From: Microcystis aeruginosa FD4
GTDB taxonomy: Bacteria > Cyanobacteriota > Cyanobacteriia > Cyanobacteriales > Microcystaceae
Assembly (NCBI RefSeq): GCF_009792235.1
Contig: NZ_CP046973.1
Span: 868,001 to 932,000, forward strand
DNA length: 64,000 nucleotides
Direction: 5' to 3'
Of this stretch, positions 36,594 through 46,280 are shown in pieces. The notes under the pieces are model-generated. The model was given only the letters and a program-made list of their open reading frames with translations, was not told the DNA's origin and did no database searches. Each line of letters opens with the position of its first letter. Position 1 is the first letter of the stretch. The position numbers were made by a program, and so were the translations under genes.

Positions 36594-38330
36594 GTGTCAG
36601 CCCTTCTACCCGTCCCCGTTACCCTAGAGTTAAACCCAGCAATGCCGGCCCTTCAAGTCGCCAAAAATAGCTATCGTTGGAATCAAGAAAACTATTCCAT
36701 CAATCGTCGTCGTCTAGATATTTGGCGATTCGTTCTGACTGTACTTTATCAATTCTGGCTCAACGGTAAAAAATGGAGCTATAACGGCAGCTATAGCGAG
36801 GAAAAACTCGCCAGCAGACGCAGAAAACAAGCCGCTTGGATTCGGGAAACCATGCTAGAATTGGGACCGACTTTTATTAAAGTCGGTCAACTGTTCTCCA
36901 CCCGGGCCGATCTTTTTCCCCTCGAATATGTGGAAGAACTCTCGAAACTACAGGATCAGGTTCCCGCATTTACCTACGAACAGGCCAGCAAAATTATCGA
37001 GGTATCCCTCGGTAAACCCCTCAATCAACTCTTTAAAAGCTTTGATCCTATTCCCCTGGCAGCCGCTAGTTTAGGGCAAGTTCACCGGGCCCAACTGAAG
37101 ACTGGGGAAGATGTGGTGGTCAAAGTCCAACGGCCCGGATTGAAAAAATTATTTAGTATCGATCTGACCATCCTCAAAAAAATCGCCCAATACTTCCAAA
37201 ATCATCCCAAATGGGGTAAAGGTCGCGATTGGACGGGTATTTATGAAGAATGCTGTAAAATCCTCTGGGAAGAAACCGATTATCTCAACGAAGGTCGTAA
37301 CGCTGACACTTTTCGCCGTAATTTTCGCGGGGAAGATTGGGTAAAAGTACCAAAAGTCTATTGGCGCTACACCTCTCCCCGGGTTTTAACCCTAGAATAC
37401 CTCCCCGGCATCAAAATCAGTCATTATGAAGCCCTAGAAGCGGCTGGACTCGATCGCAAATTGTTGGCTAAACTAGGGGCAAAAGCCTATCTAATTCAAC
37501 TACTCAATAACGGCTTTTTTCACGCAGATCCTCACCCCGGCAATATTGCTGTTGATAGTGATGGCTCGTTAATTTTCTACGATTTCGGCATGATGGGACA
37601 AATTAAAACCAACGTGCGCGAAAAATTAATGCAGACTCTCTTGGGAATTGCCCAAAAAGATGCCGATCGCGTGGTCACTTCTCTGGTGGATTTAGGAGCA
37701 TTAACTGCTAATGGTGATATGGGAGCAGTGCGGCGATCAATCCAGTATATGCTTGATAACTTCATGGATAAACCCTTTGAGGAGCAATCCGTGGCCTCTA
37801 TCAGCGATGATCTCTATGAAATCGCCTACGATCAGCCTTTTCGCTTTCCCGCTACCTTTACCTTCGTTATGCGAGCATTTTCTACCCTAGAAGGGGTAGG
37901 CAAAGGACTCGATCCCGAATTTAACTTTATGGAAGTGGCCCAACCTTTTGCCCTGCAATTAGTAAATGATATGACAGGAAATAATGGCAGTAATATCCTC
38001 GATGAGTTAGGACGACAAGCAGCCCAAGTGAGCAGCACCGCCCTGAGTTTACCCCGACGCATCGATGATACGATCGAAAAATTAGAACGGGGTGATATCC
38101 GTGTCCGGGTGCGTTCCAGCGAATCCGAGCGACTTTTGCGGCGATTGGGTATGATTCAAATGGCAACCAACTATACTTTAATTATCAGTGCTTTAATTAT
38201 CTCAGCGACGCTTCTATTTGTCAGTGGTTTTGGTTGGTTGACCTTATTGCCGTTAGGAATTGCGCTCTTCCCGGGGGTAGCTTTGTTGAGACTTTGGCAG
38301 AAAATTCAACGTCAGGATCGCATGATGTAA
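36594..38330 (+). CDS. ABC1 (AarF/UbiB) family atypical kinase
   Basis: A 578-residue ABC1K protein, the group that includes UbiB and the plastoglobule kinases and acts on prenylquinone metabolism. KxGQ-type motif is present as FIKVGQLFSTRADLFP (about 95-110). AAASLGQVHRAQL is the Ala-rich nucleotide loop, followed by VVVKVQRPG, the catalytic FHADPHPGN (about 305) and the DFG-like IFYDFGMMGQ. Two hydrophobic segments near the C-terminus (about 525-565) indicate membrane anchoring. The GTG start is chosen for spacing; an ATG lies 48 bp further in. Confidence 0.92.
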   Translation: MSALLPVPVTLELNPAMPALQVAKNSYRWNQENYSINRRRLDIWRFVLTVLYQFWLNGKKWSYNGSYSEEKLASRRRKQAAWIRETMLELGPTFIKVGQLFSTRADLFPLEYVEELSKLQDQVPAFTYEQASKIIEVSLGKPLNQLFKSFDPIPLAAASLGQVHRAQLKTGEDVVVKVQRPGLKKLFSIDLTILKKIAQYFQNHPKWGKGRDWTGIYEECCKILWEETDYLNEGRNADTFRRNFRGEDWVKVPKVYWRYTSPRVLTLEYLPGIKISHYEALEAAGLDRKLLAKLGAKAYLIQLLNNGFFHADPHPGNIAVDSDGSLIFYDFGMMGQIKTNVREKLMQTLLGIAQKDADRVVTSLVDLGALTANGDMGAVRRSIQYMLDNFMDKPFEEQSVASISDDLYEIAYDQPFRFPATFTFVMRAFSTLEGVGKGLDPEFNFMEVAQPFALQLVNDMTGNNGSNILDELGRQAAQVSSTALSLPRRIDDTIEKLERGDIRVRVRSSESERLLRRLGMIQMATNYTLIISALIISATLLFVSGFGWLTLLPLGIALFPGVALLRLWQKIQRQDRMM

Positions 38331-38375
38331 TTGATCACGGGATAATAGATTATTGTGTTAGAAACAGAAATTTCG

Positions 38376-39098
38376 ATGAACAACCTTTCTTTTGGAGGAA
38401 TGACCGATCCTGGTGTAGTGCGATCGGTTAATCAGGATAGTTATTATATCGACCCCGAGCAGCGCTTTTTTATCGTTGCTGATGGTATGGGGGGTCATGC
38501 GGGTGGCCAAGAAGCTAGTCAAATCGCCACTGAAACTATCCAAGCTCATCTAGAAGAACACTGGAATTCGCCCCGGGCTGCCGGAGAATTGCTGCAGGAG
38601 GCAATTACTGCCGCTAACGAGAAGATTATTGAAGATCAACTCAAAAATCCCGAAAGACAGGACATGGGGACAACCCTAGTCATGGCTATCTTCCGAGATG
38701 ATGGCTCTTGGTACACCCATATTGGTGATTCCCGTCTCTATCGCTTTCGTGAGCAAAAATTAGAACAGGTGACGGAAGATCATACTTGGATAGCTAGGGC
38801 GATAAAAATGGGCGATCTGTCCGAAGAAGAAGCGAAAAACCACCCTTGGCGACACATTTTATTTCAATGTCTCGGTCGTCGCGATTTGCCCCCAGTGACG
38901 GTATCTCCCCTCGATGTGCAATCTGGCGATAGTTTAATTCTCTGTAGTGATGGTTTGACGGAAGAAGTGTCCGACGAGGAAATTAGCGATTATTTGCAAA
39001 CCAGTGCCGATTGTCAGGAAATTGTCGAGAATTTAGTGGCAGCGGCCAAAGAAGCCGGCGGTTCCGATAATATCACTGTGGTCATGGTAAGCTGTTGA
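38376..39098 (+). CDS. PP2C-type Ser/Thr protein phosphatase
   Basis: A soluble Mn/Mg-dependent phosphatase of the bacterial PphA/Stp type. The 240 residues from ATG 38376 (MNNLSFGGMTDPGVVRSVNQ) include the metal-binding Asp in VNQDSYYID, VADGMGGHAGGQEAS, HIGDSRLYRF, ILCSDGLTEEVSDEEI and GGSDNITVVMV, all intact. An in-frame TTG 21 bp upstream is possible. It follows the ABC1 kinase by 45 bp on the same strand. In Synechocystis a PphA relative dephosphorylates PII; whether this one does is not shown. Confidence 0.92.
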   Translation: MNNLSFGGMTDPGVVRSVNQDSYYIDPEQRFFIVADGMGGHAGGQEASQIATETIQAHLEEHWNSPRAAGELLQEAITAANEKIIEDQLKNPERQDMGTTLVMAIFRDDGSWYTHIGDSRLYRFREQKLEQVTEDHTWIARAIKMGDLSEEEAKNHPWRHILFQCLGRRDLPPVTVSPLDVQSGDSLILCSDGLTEEVSDEEISDYLQTSADCQEIVENLVAAAKEAGGSDNITVVMVSC

Positions 39099-39105
39099 CT
39101 ATCTA

Positions 39106-39700
39106 GGGTTTGCGGCAAAAAGTTTCTCGTGGGGAAGTGGGAAGTGGGGAAGTGGGGAAGTGGGGGATTGGGGAAGTGGGGAAGTGGGGAAGTGGGGAAG
39201 TGGGGAAGTGGGGAAGTGGGGAAGTGGGGAAGTGGGGGAGTGGAGAAGTGGGGAAGTGGGGGAGTGGGGAAGTGGGGAAGTGGGGTGATGGGGGATTGGG
39301 GAAGTGGGGAAGTGGGGTGATGGGGGATTGGGGAAGTGGGGAAGTGGGGAAGTGGGGAAGTGGGGAAGTGGGGAAGTGGGGGAGTGGAGAAGTGGGGAAG
39401 TGGGGGAGTGGGGTGATGGGGGATTGGGGAAGTGGGGAAGTGGGGTGATGGGGGATTGGGGAAGTGGGGGATTGGGGAAGTGGGGAAGTGGGGAAGTGGG
39501 GAAGTGGGGAAGTGGGGAAGTGGGGAAGTGGGGAAGTGGGGGAATTTCAACTAAAACCCTAAAACCCTAAAACCCTAACACCCTAACACCCTAACACCCT
39601 AACACCCTAACACCCTATCACCCTAAAACCCTAAAACCCTAACACCCTAACACCCTAACACCCTAACACCCTAACACCCTAAAACCCTAACACCCTATCT
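39106..39700 (+). repeat. Long GGGGAAGT octamer array with CCCTAAAA/CCCTAACA array
   Basis: The stretch opens with an element-end sequence (GGGTTTGCGGCAAAAAG, 39106). From about 39133 to 39543 the 8-bp unit GGGGAAGT repeats with GGGGGAGT, GGGGTGAT and GGGGGATT variants, including higher-order blocks. After GGGGGAATTTCAACTAAAA come CCCTAAAA and CCCTAACA units to about 39695. Frames stay open in both directions, giving false proteins; no gene is called. Confidence 0.9.
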
Positions 39701-39754
39701 CCTGCCGATCGCCGATCGCCTCATCTCCACAAGCAATTTAAATGCGCGGGCAGC

Positions 39755-41128
39755 TTACTCGATCGCTCCCGCTTGTTGTAATAAAGAAACGATCGCCTGA
39801 TGGTGATTAAATTTAGCTAACATTAAAGCGGTCATTCCCCCTTGATTTTTCTGATTTAAGTTCACCTTTCCCCTCTCTAACAAAACTTTAACCGTGTCGA
39901 GACAACCGTGATAACTCGCCCACATTAAAGGGGAAGCACCGCTAAAATCGAGTTTATTGACATCAGCGCCGATATCGATTAACCGGCGCACCAATTGACT
40001 ATTATTGCCCTCACAAGCTTTCATGAGGACGGTTTTGCCATCGGGATAAACGGCGTTGGCATTGGCCCCGTAGTCGAGGAGATAACGGCAGATTTCCGTA
40101 AATTGGTGCTGTAGAGCTAAAGTTAACGGTGTTTCTCCCTGCTGAGTTAGGTTAGGGTCGGCTCCCTGTTTTAACAATTCTAAAACGATCGCTTCGTATC
40201 CCTGCACCGTGGCGATGAGCAAGGGTGTATCGCCAAAATGGTTACGATGATTGACAAAAGCGCCAGCTTGTAGTAAGGCCTGGACGATCTCTAAATGTCC
40301 TTCGATCGTGGCTAAATGCAGGGCCGTTTCTCCAGCCTGATTTTGATTGTCAACACTGGCCTCCTGAGCAAGTAAAAGTCGGACAATATCGAAATATCCC
40401 TCAGCAGCGGCGATCATCAGGGCAGTTTCTCCCTCCTCCGTGCTAATATTCGGATTTGCTCCCGCTTGCAGTAAAGTTTGTACGCTGCCGAGATTTCCCC
40501 TCTCTACAGCCAAAATTAGGGGAGTTTCCCCGGATAAAGTGGGAGAATCGAGAGGCATACCACGGTTAATAAACAATTCGAGGATTTCTGGACGATTAGC
40601 GTTGAGAGCCTCTAACCAAGCTTCTTGACGGATTTCTTCATCTATACCACTATCGAGCAGTAAACGGACAATTGCGGCGTAATTTTGGCTAATCGCTACA
40701 GATAAAGCCGTATCTCCATCCCGATCGCGCATATTGACCCGAGCACCGGCGGTTAATAACTGTTCTGCGATCGCTGTATGACCCTTATAAGTGGCAATCA
40801 TTAGTGCAGGAGTACCATCTTGATTGACCTGATTGACATTAGCACCGGCGGCGATTAGTTGAGCGAGGATTTGACTGTGATTGAGGGCAGCCGCTAACAT
40901 GAGAGGGCTTAAACCTTGGGGTTGTTTACTTTTGTTGATATCAGCCCCAAATTCTCGCAAAATTGCCACAATTTCCCGATGACCCCCCTGCACGGCATAG
41001 ATTAAAGCCGTCGTATTTTGGCCATCAGTGGCGTTGACATTTGCCCCCTGACTTAGTAAAGCTTGAACCCGCGTCCGATTGCCCTGACGCGCCGCTTGTA
41101 TTAACAAGATATCCCAATTAGAAGCCAT
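39755..41128 (-). CDS. Ankyrin-repeat protein
   Basis: A 457-residue protein made almost wholly of ankyrin repeats (about 13 units of 33 residues), with the pattern GxTALMxAxxxGHxxIVxxLLxxGAxVN. Examples are GQNTTALIYAVQGGHREIVA and GGMTALMLAKFNHHQAIVSL. No signal peptide or membrane segment is seen, so it is probably a cytoplasmic protein-binding scaffold. A degenerate unit near residue 180 (SGIDEEIRQEAWLEAL) interrupts the series. Partner unknown. Confidence 0.92.
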   Translation of the reverse strand: MASNWDILLIQAARQGNRTRVQALLSQGANVNATDGQNTTALIYAVQGGHREIVAILREFGADINKSKQPQGLSPLMLAAALNHSQILAQLIAAGANVNQVNQDGTPALMIATYKGHTAIAEQLLTAGARVNMRDRDGDTALSVAISQNYAAIVRLLLDSGIDEEIRQEAWLEALNANRPEILELFINRGMPLDSPTLSGETPLILAVERGNLGSVQTLLQAGANPNISTEEGETALMIAAAEGYFDIVRLLLAQEASVDNQNQAGETALHLATIEGHLEIVQALLQAGAFVNHRNHFGDTPLLIATVQGYEAIVLELLKQGADPNLTQQGETPLTLALQHQFTEICRYLLDYGANANAVYPDGKTVLMKACEGNNSQLVRRLIDIGADVNKLDFSGASPLMWASYHGCLDTVKVLLERGKVNLNQKNQGGMTALMLAKFNHHQAIVSLLQQAGAIE

Positions 41129-41175
41129 TAACAGTGACCGATCGGCAGCAAGTATTTTTTCTATTATCGATCTTT

Positions 41176-42282
41176 CTAGGCAGGTAAACGGACAGAAAAG
41201 CGACTACCCCGTCCTAATTCTGAGGTGACGATAATAGTTCCCCCATGAGCATCGATAATGCGACGGGAGAGATAAAGTCCTAACCCACTGGTGGAACTTT
41301 CTTGGGAACCAGAGTACAGGCGATCAAAAATCCGGGGTAGTTCTTCGGCTGCAATGCCGATACCAGTATCCTCAATGACAATGGTGACAAAAGCATCTTC
41401 TTCTGTAGCGGCGATGAGATCAATTTTCACATAACCCTGTTCGGTGAATTTAATCCCATTGCCGATGAGATTGCTAAAAACGCGCCGCAGTTCTAAGCGA
41501 TCGCCAGTTAGGAAAACTTCCCCGGTATTTTCGGCATTTAAGCTTAATTCTAGTCCTTTTTCTCTGGCGATGGGAGCTAACTCCTGACACAATTCTCCGA
41601 GAAGATCGACAATCTTGAATTTAGTAAAATTAAGTTTTTTTTCCCCGTTTTCATGAAAATAAACTTCCAAAAGATTACTAACCATTTCCAAGAGATTTTT
41701 ATTACTGCGAATAATCACCTGAATAACTCGACTCATTTCGGGAGTAATCTCACCGTATAAACCTTCTTGAAATAGTTCTAATATGTGATTAGCCGACAGT
41801 AAGGGAGTTCGTAAATCGTGGGTCATCCTCGCAATAAAATCTTCTTTTTGTTTAGCTAAATGCTCTTTTTCTTGTTTGGCAATCACCGTCTCTTGTTCCG
41901 CTTTATAGATGCGTAGGGCGTTTCGCATTGCTTGATTTAAGCGCGAAGGAGAAAGACGAAATTTACTCAGATAATCGGAAGCACCAGCCTTCATCATATC
42001 GACGGCAATTTCTTCGTCTCCGTGACCTGTTAAGACAATTAGGGGGATTTTAACTCCCTGTTGCCGAATTTCCCGCACCAAAGTCAACCCATCTTGATCA
42101 GGTAGAAGATAATCGATAAATACACAGTCGAAAAGATTATTAGACATCTTTTCTTTAGCCTCTTCATAGTTAGCGGCTTCTGTTATTTGTGTCTCCATCC
42201 CCGATGTTCTTAACAATCGGCGCACTGTGCGCCGATCCGCTTCCTCATCATCAACAATTAGAATTTTTAACTGGTCTAACAT
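41176..42282 (-). CDS. Hybrid response regulator-histidine kinase
   Basis: A 368-residue two-component protein without membrane segments. An N-terminal receiver domain (about 5-120) has KILIVDDEEADRRT and the phosphoacceptor Asp in VFIDYLLPDQDG. A short coiled coil (about 122-150) leads to a HisKA domain with DFIARMTHDLRTPLLSA (His H-box). The ATPase domain shows NLIGNGIKFT (N box), IEDTGIGI and GLGLYLSRRI. The input is thus a phosphorelay rather than a ligand. An in-frame ATG 24 bp upstream is possible. Targets unknown. Confidence 0.92.
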   Translation of the reverse strand: MLDQLKILIVDDEEADRRTVRRLLRTSGMETQITEAANYEEAKEKMSNNLFDCVFIDYLLPDQDGLTLVREIRQQGVKIPLIVLTGHGDEEIAVDMMKAGASDYLSKFRLSPSRLNQAMRNALRIYKAEQETVIAKQEKEHLAKQKEDFIARMTHDLRTPLLSANHILELFQEGLYGEITPEMSRVIQVIIRSNKNLLEMVSNLLEVYFHENGEKKLNFTKFKIVDLLGELCQELAPIAREKGLELSLNAENTGEVFLTGDRLELRRVFSNLIGNGIKFTEQGYVKIDLIAATEEDAFVTIVIEDTGIGIAAEELPRIFDRLYSGSQESSTSGLGLYLSRRIIDAHGGTIIVTSELGRGSRFSVRLPA

Positions 42283-42359
42283 CGCCAATTTAAGTCCGAA
42301 TTGCATTACTATCTAATTTACCCTGATAGAGTAACTTGAATCGGGTTCAGTAGTCAAGA

Positions 42360-42541
42360 CATTCGAGGTCGATTCTGTTCGAGGTCGATTCTGACAGCTT
42401 TTTTCGTCAAAGATGAAGTGTAACCTAATTTGCTATTGACGGCCGAATCCTGACAACCGGCTCCGCAAAAGGAAAACATGGGTAAAACCCTACACCCCAC
42501 ACCCTGCCCCCAGGAAAGACTTTTTCAGCCAACCCTACTTA
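42360..42541. repeat. MITE-type end at the aat stop codon
   Basis: CCCCAGGAAAGACTTTTTC followed by GCCAACCC and TACTTA (42536-42541) matches the element ends at 8099 and 60034. An octamer-like CCCTACACCCCACACCC lies just inside. The other end is not obvious; a duplicated ATTCGAGGTCGATTCTG run lies at about 42361-42395. Confidence 0.55.
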
Positions 42542-43108
42542 AACAAAATGGCAATGCTTGAGCAGAGCGCTTTCTAGTAGGGAATGATATTCTTTTTCGC
42601 CGATAGTATAGGCCCCAAATCTAGCCAGATGGGGATTTTGCATTTGGGCATCAAATAGACAGAAATCCCGTTCTCTGAGGTGTTCAACTAACTTGACCAT
42701 AGCTACCTTAGAACCATCGGGAATTTGATAAAACATCGATTCCCCGATAAAAACCCCGCCAATGGCCAAACCTAAAATCCCTCCCGCTAATTGATCCCCT
42801 TGCCAAGTCTCGAAACTGTAGGCCCAACCGGCTTGGTGTAATTGCTGATAGATTTGCATTAACTCCGGGGAAATCCAAGTCAGCGAGCGATCAGCACAAC
42901 CGGCACAAACCCCAGCAAAATTGCGGTTAATAGCCACGGTAAAGCGATTTTGATTCAAAACTCGTTTTAGGGACTTGGGATACCTAAAACGCCGATCGAG
43001 AGGGATAAGAGCGCGATTTCTACTAGAATACCAATCCAATCGCCCCCCCTCATCGGCCATGAGAAAGTAACCGCGTGCGTATCCTTGTATAATAGAGGCG
43101 ATATCCAC
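42539..43108 (-). CDS. aat: Leucyl/phenylalanyl-tRNA-protein transferase
   Basis: Adds Leu or Phe to N-terminal Lys/Arg of proteins, marking them for ClpS/ClpAP degradation. Start placed at a GTG that gives MDIASIIQGYARGYFLMADE, the family start; a TTG 12 bp up is the longer option. The 189 residues include WYSSRNRALIPLDRRFRYPK, CAGCADRSLTWISPEL, AYSFETWQGDQLAGGILGLA and GESMFYQIPDGSKVAMVKL. The TAA stop lies in the 6-bp flank of a MITE-type end, so the extreme C-terminus may have been reset by insertion. Confidence 0.9.
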   Translation of the reverse strand: MDIASIIQGYARGYFLMADEGGRLDWYSSRNRALIPLDRRFRYPKSLKRVLNQNRFTVAINRNFAGVCAGCADRSLTWISPELMQIYQQLHQAGWAYSFETWQGDQLAGGILGLAIGGVFIGESMFYQIPDGSKVAMVKLVEHLRERDFCLFDAQMQNPHLARFGAYTIGEKEYHSLLESALLKHCHFV

Positions 43109-43154
43109 GACTCCCCCCAAGAATTCAGTCTCGTAGCCTGATCATTCTCTAATT

Positions 43155-43496
43155 ATGCCTGACAATCCCGCACCAATTCCGCCTATTACTTTACCACCGA
43201 TCGAAAATCCCCAACAGGAACAAACTTGGCTGCGCACAGCTTTGCATCGTTGGTTAGATGCAGAATTTATTCCCGAAGCTATTAATGAAACTATCGCTGA
43301 ACGCGCTAGTCAAATTTTTCTGCGTCAGCGTTTGGAAGGAGAAAACGATCTCGGTAACTTGGTGATTGCGATCGTTACCGAGATGCAAGCTTTTGATTTT
43401 CGCGAAAGTTTTTATAGTGAATTTGCCATCGCTAACGCCGTCAGTGATTTAATTTTAGATAGTTTAGGAATCGATCGCTGTTGTGGGCAAAGTTAG
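43155..43496 (+). CDS. Conserved hypothetical protein (cyanobacterial)
   Basis: A 113-residue protein, MPDNPAPIPPITLPPIENPQ at the Pro-rich N-terminus, then a helical domain (about 22-110) with LHRWLDAEFIPEAINETIAE and a final SLGIDRCCGQS. I do not recognise the family. It diverges from aat (34-47 bp apart). Its last roughly 95 bp plus the next 30 bp are duplicated at 46281-46402. Confidence 0.7.
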   Translation: MPDNPAPIPPITLPPIENPQQEQTWLRTALHRWLDAEFIPEAINETIAERASQIFLRQRLEGENDLGNLVIAIVTEMQAFDFRESFYSEFAIANAVSDLILDSLGIDRCCGQS

Positions 43497-43525
43497 ACAG
43501 TTTTTCCCTGCTACTGGAGTTTAAT
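43403..43525 (+). repeat. Duplicated gene tail, copy A
   Basis: The segment starting CGAAAGTTTTTATAGTGAAT recurs at 46281-46402 with about 8-10 substitutions over about 120 bp. Here it forms the end of the hypothetical gene and the last codons of the GT39 gene. Confidence 0.85.
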
Positions 43526-45112
43526 TTCTATGAGCGGCCCTGCTAATTTTTCTGTACGAATTGGGTACTGCTCATTTAAAAAGTTAACAAAATCTTCTTC
43601 GGGATGTGCCACGACGATATTACTGTAGTTTTGGGCTAATTCCTTGAGATTGAGTTTTTGCCGCCAGGATTCCACATCGCCATCCCGAAATAATTGAAAC
43701 TTAACTTGATCGTTAACTAAATAGGATAATGCCAAAAAGAAACTAGGGGTATTATCGCTGATAACTATCGGCTTAGTCATGGAGTTTAAAACAGGGGCGA
43801 TTTCTAGATTAGCTCCACTGGCTGTACCTCTTTGATCGTCTAAAGCCGCATCAGGAGTTAAACCCAGAAATACACCCGATACTATACCTAGTAGCAGGAA
43901 AATTAGCAAGATTTGTTGTCCTAAATAGTGAAGCCAATTTTTTGGCGATTTTGAGCCGATATAACTAGCGATTAGGTGGGAAATAGAAATCTGCATTCCT
44001 AAAAATACTGGTAGATAATATCTGGCTTGTAGGGAGCGAATCGATGGTTTTAATAAATCAGGTACAATTTGAAACAGTGTCGGAACAACAATCAAAGTTA
44101 TGAGGAATAACCAAACTTTCGGGGATGTGTATCGGATGAGATGATAAAGAGAATAGACCACTAACAATAATATTAATAGATGAAAAGCAGACTCTAATCT
44201 TCCTCGGCGGTGAAAGAAATCCACAAATACATGACCAGTATGACGAAATAAGGTTTGAGATATTTGGATGATATTAGTCTTAAACTGTCGATAGTATTGG
44301 GTGTTACGATCAATTTTGTCTAGCTTGCTAAAAATCACGAATAGCCAAGGGCTAAATAAAACTAAGCTGCCAACAGCTGCCAATACATAGCTAACAACTG
44401 TTCTTGTAATTTTCAATCTCTCTAGAAGAATCACATACAAAGCTTGGGCGATGGCTAGGGAATAGGAGAATAAATGAGCATAAAAAGTTAGGGAGAGACT
44501 CAAGCTATACCAGAGCCAACTTTTAAGGGTATTTTTACGGATTGCTCGTAAAAGAGCAATTCCTGATAAAAGAATTGTCAGCGTCCAGAAACTATATTGG
44601 GTAGCGTTTTGCGCCGAAAGTATCTGAAAGGGAGAAACAGCGAATAAAGCGATCGCTATCCAGCCCGTTAGGGAGGAATCGAACAATTCTAGGCATAACC
44701 AATAAAGGCAGGGAATGGCCAGGACGCTTAAGAAAATCGAGAAAGTTCTAGCTGAATTTGTCCAAGGAAATGCCCGCATCCAAAAGCGGTTCAACAAATT
44801 ATAGAGTGGGGGATGCTCAGGATTACCAATTAAGGCCTGCATTGTATCATTCAGAGATGTTTCAAGATGCGGATATTGGAAACGCTGCAACTCTTCGACT
44901 CCAATAATATCTCCTATAAAAGCCTGCTCCCGCACCTCTTGGGTCGTGTATCCTGAAGAACGCATAATTCTTCGCACTTCATCGGCACTATAAACTTTTT
45001 GCTCTATATGAAAAAACCGCAATCCCATACCGATCACTAAAATAGTGATAATCAAAAACTTTCCGAAATTAGCGGCCGATTGATCGGGTAAATATTTTTT
45101 CTGGTTCATCAT
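43511..45112 (-). CDS. GT39-type membrane glycosyltransferase
   Basis: A 533-residue integral membrane protein (start MMNQKKYLPDQ) with about ten to eleven hydrophobic segments. It belongs to the dolichyl-phosphate-mannose mannosyltransferase (ArnT/PMT, GT-C) type: the first loop holds VYSADEVRR, and GNPEHPPLYNLLNRFWMR matches the EHPPL motif of this family. It probably transfers a sugar from a polyprenyl phosphate donor to an outside acceptor. The GT2 gene 64 bp upstream would make that donor. Confidence 0.85.
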   Translation of the reverse strand: MMNQKKYLPDQSAANFGKFLIITILVIGMGLRFFHIEQKVYSADEVRRIMRSSGYTTQEVREQAFIGDIIGVEELQRFQYPHLETSLNDTMQALIGNPEHPPLYNLLNRFWMRAFPWTNSARTFSIFLSVLAIPCLYWLCLELFDSSLTGWIAIALFAVSPFQILSAQNATQYSFWTLTILLSGIALLRAIRKNTLKSWLWYSLSLSLTFYAHLFSYSLAIAQALYVILLERLKITRTVVSYVLAAVGSLVLFSPWLFVIFSKLDKIDRNTQYYRQFKTNIIQISQTLFRHTGHVFVDFFHRRGRLESAFHLLILLLVVYSLYHLIRYTSPKVWLFLITLIVVPTLFQIVPDLLKPSIRSLQARYYLPVFLGMQISISHLIASYIGSKSPKNWLHYLGQQILLIFLLLGIVSGVFLGLTPDAALDDQRGTASGANLEIAPVLNSMTKPIVISDNTPSFFLALSYLVNDQVKFQLFRDGDVESWRQKLNLKELAQNYSNIVVAHPEEDFVNFLNEQYPIRTEKLAGPLIEIKLQ

Positions 45113-45175
45113 AGGTTTATTTGTCCGTAGGTCATCAATCAACAAGAATTAATTGATATTTGTTGTTTTAAAAGT

Positions 45176-46114
45176 TTAATTGATTTCCAACCCAGCCATC
45201 TCAGTGATCGTATAAGCGGGTCTGCCTTTAACTTCTTCGTCAATTCGCCCGATGTATTCCCCTAATATGCCAATACTGATTAATTGTACCGCACCCAAGA
45301 AAAACACAGCGATCAAAATGGTAGCTAAACCAGTGACGGGAGAGCCTAGTTGCTGTAAGCGCCAGTAGAGAACCAGTAAAGCCATAAACAGGGCAATTAA
45401 AGCGGAAAATAAGCCTAAATAACTGGAAATACGCAGAGGAATCCTAGAAAAAGACACCAAGCTATTAATCGCTAAAGCTAGGGATTTTTTAAAAGTGTAC
45501 TTGACTTCCCCAGCAAACCGGGGATGCCGCTCAAATTTAACAGCAGTTTGTTGGAAACCAATCCAAGCGCGCAAACCGCGAATATAACGATTCCGTTCTG
45601 GCATAGAATTTAATACGTCCACTACCTGACGATCCATCAGACAAAAATCCCCCGTGTCCGCAGGGATATCTAGGTCGGCTAATTGTCGCAGCAATCTATA
45701 GAAAACGTAGGCAGTTAGGCGTTTAAACCAACTTTCTTTTTTCCGTTTTGTTCTCTGGGCGTAAACCACATGATAACCTGCTTGCCAAGACTCAATCATT
45801 TTGGGAATCAATTCTGGTGGATCTTGCAAGTCGGCATCGAGGACAACAATAACTTGACCCCTAGCGAAATTGAGTCCTGCCGTTACTGCTGCCTGATGGC
45901 CAAAGTTACGAGCAAAGCTAATGTAACATACCCTAGCATCTCTTTCCTGTAGTTCCAGGATTAATTTTAAGGAACGGTCGCGACTGCCATCATTAATCAG
46001 AATCAGTTCCACAGAATCATCTAAACTATCCATGACGTCACTGACACGGCGATAGAGTTCTGGAATGGTTTCTTCCTCGTTATAAATCGGGATAATTAGC
46101 GAATATTTCGGCAT
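45176..46114 (-). CDS. GT2 polyprenyl-phosphate glycosyltransferase
   Basis: A 312-residue DPM1/GtrB-like enzyme that moves a sugar from a nucleotide donor to polyprenyl phosphate on the cytoplasmic side. N-terminal GT-A domain: SLIIPIYNEEETIPELYRRV, INDGSRDRS, ISFARNFGHQAAVTAGL, VVLDADLQDPPELI (metal-binding DxD-like) and DTGDFCLMDR. Two C-terminal membrane helices (about 230-290) anchor it. It pairs with the GT39 gene; both lie between the duplicated gene tails. Confidence 0.9.
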   Translation of the reverse strand: MPKYSLIIPIYNEEETIPELYRRVSDVMDSLDDSVELILINDGSRDRSLKLILELQERDARVCYISFARNFGHQAAVTAGLNFARGQVIVVLDADLQDPPELIPKMIESWQAGYHVVYAQRTKRKKESWFKRLTAYVFYRLLRQLADLDIPADTGDFCLMDRQVVDVLNSMPERNRYIRGLRAWIGFQQTAVKFERHPRFAGEVKYTFKKSLALAINSLVSFSRIPLRISSYLGLFSALIALFMALLVLYWRLQQLGSPVTGLATILIAVFFLGAVQLISIGILGEYIGRIDEEVKGRPAYTITEMAGLEIN

Positions 46115-46280
46115 TTTCGACAGTTGGAACGGACAAAAGCTGGGTTTTTATGGCGGCTGCTACGCTCTAAATATTCTGCCAAAGTATCCCTTTTGTCAAC
46201 TTAATACATTACTGCTAGACAGTTCACGGGGGATTGCCTTAAGACGGACTTACGCCCAGCTTTTGGTCTTACATCCCCTC

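Noticed and set aside
39014..39570. Reading frames of 63-178 codons through the GGGGAAGT array
   Set aside because: Same artefact of the octamer array; no ribosome-binding sites or non-repeat content.
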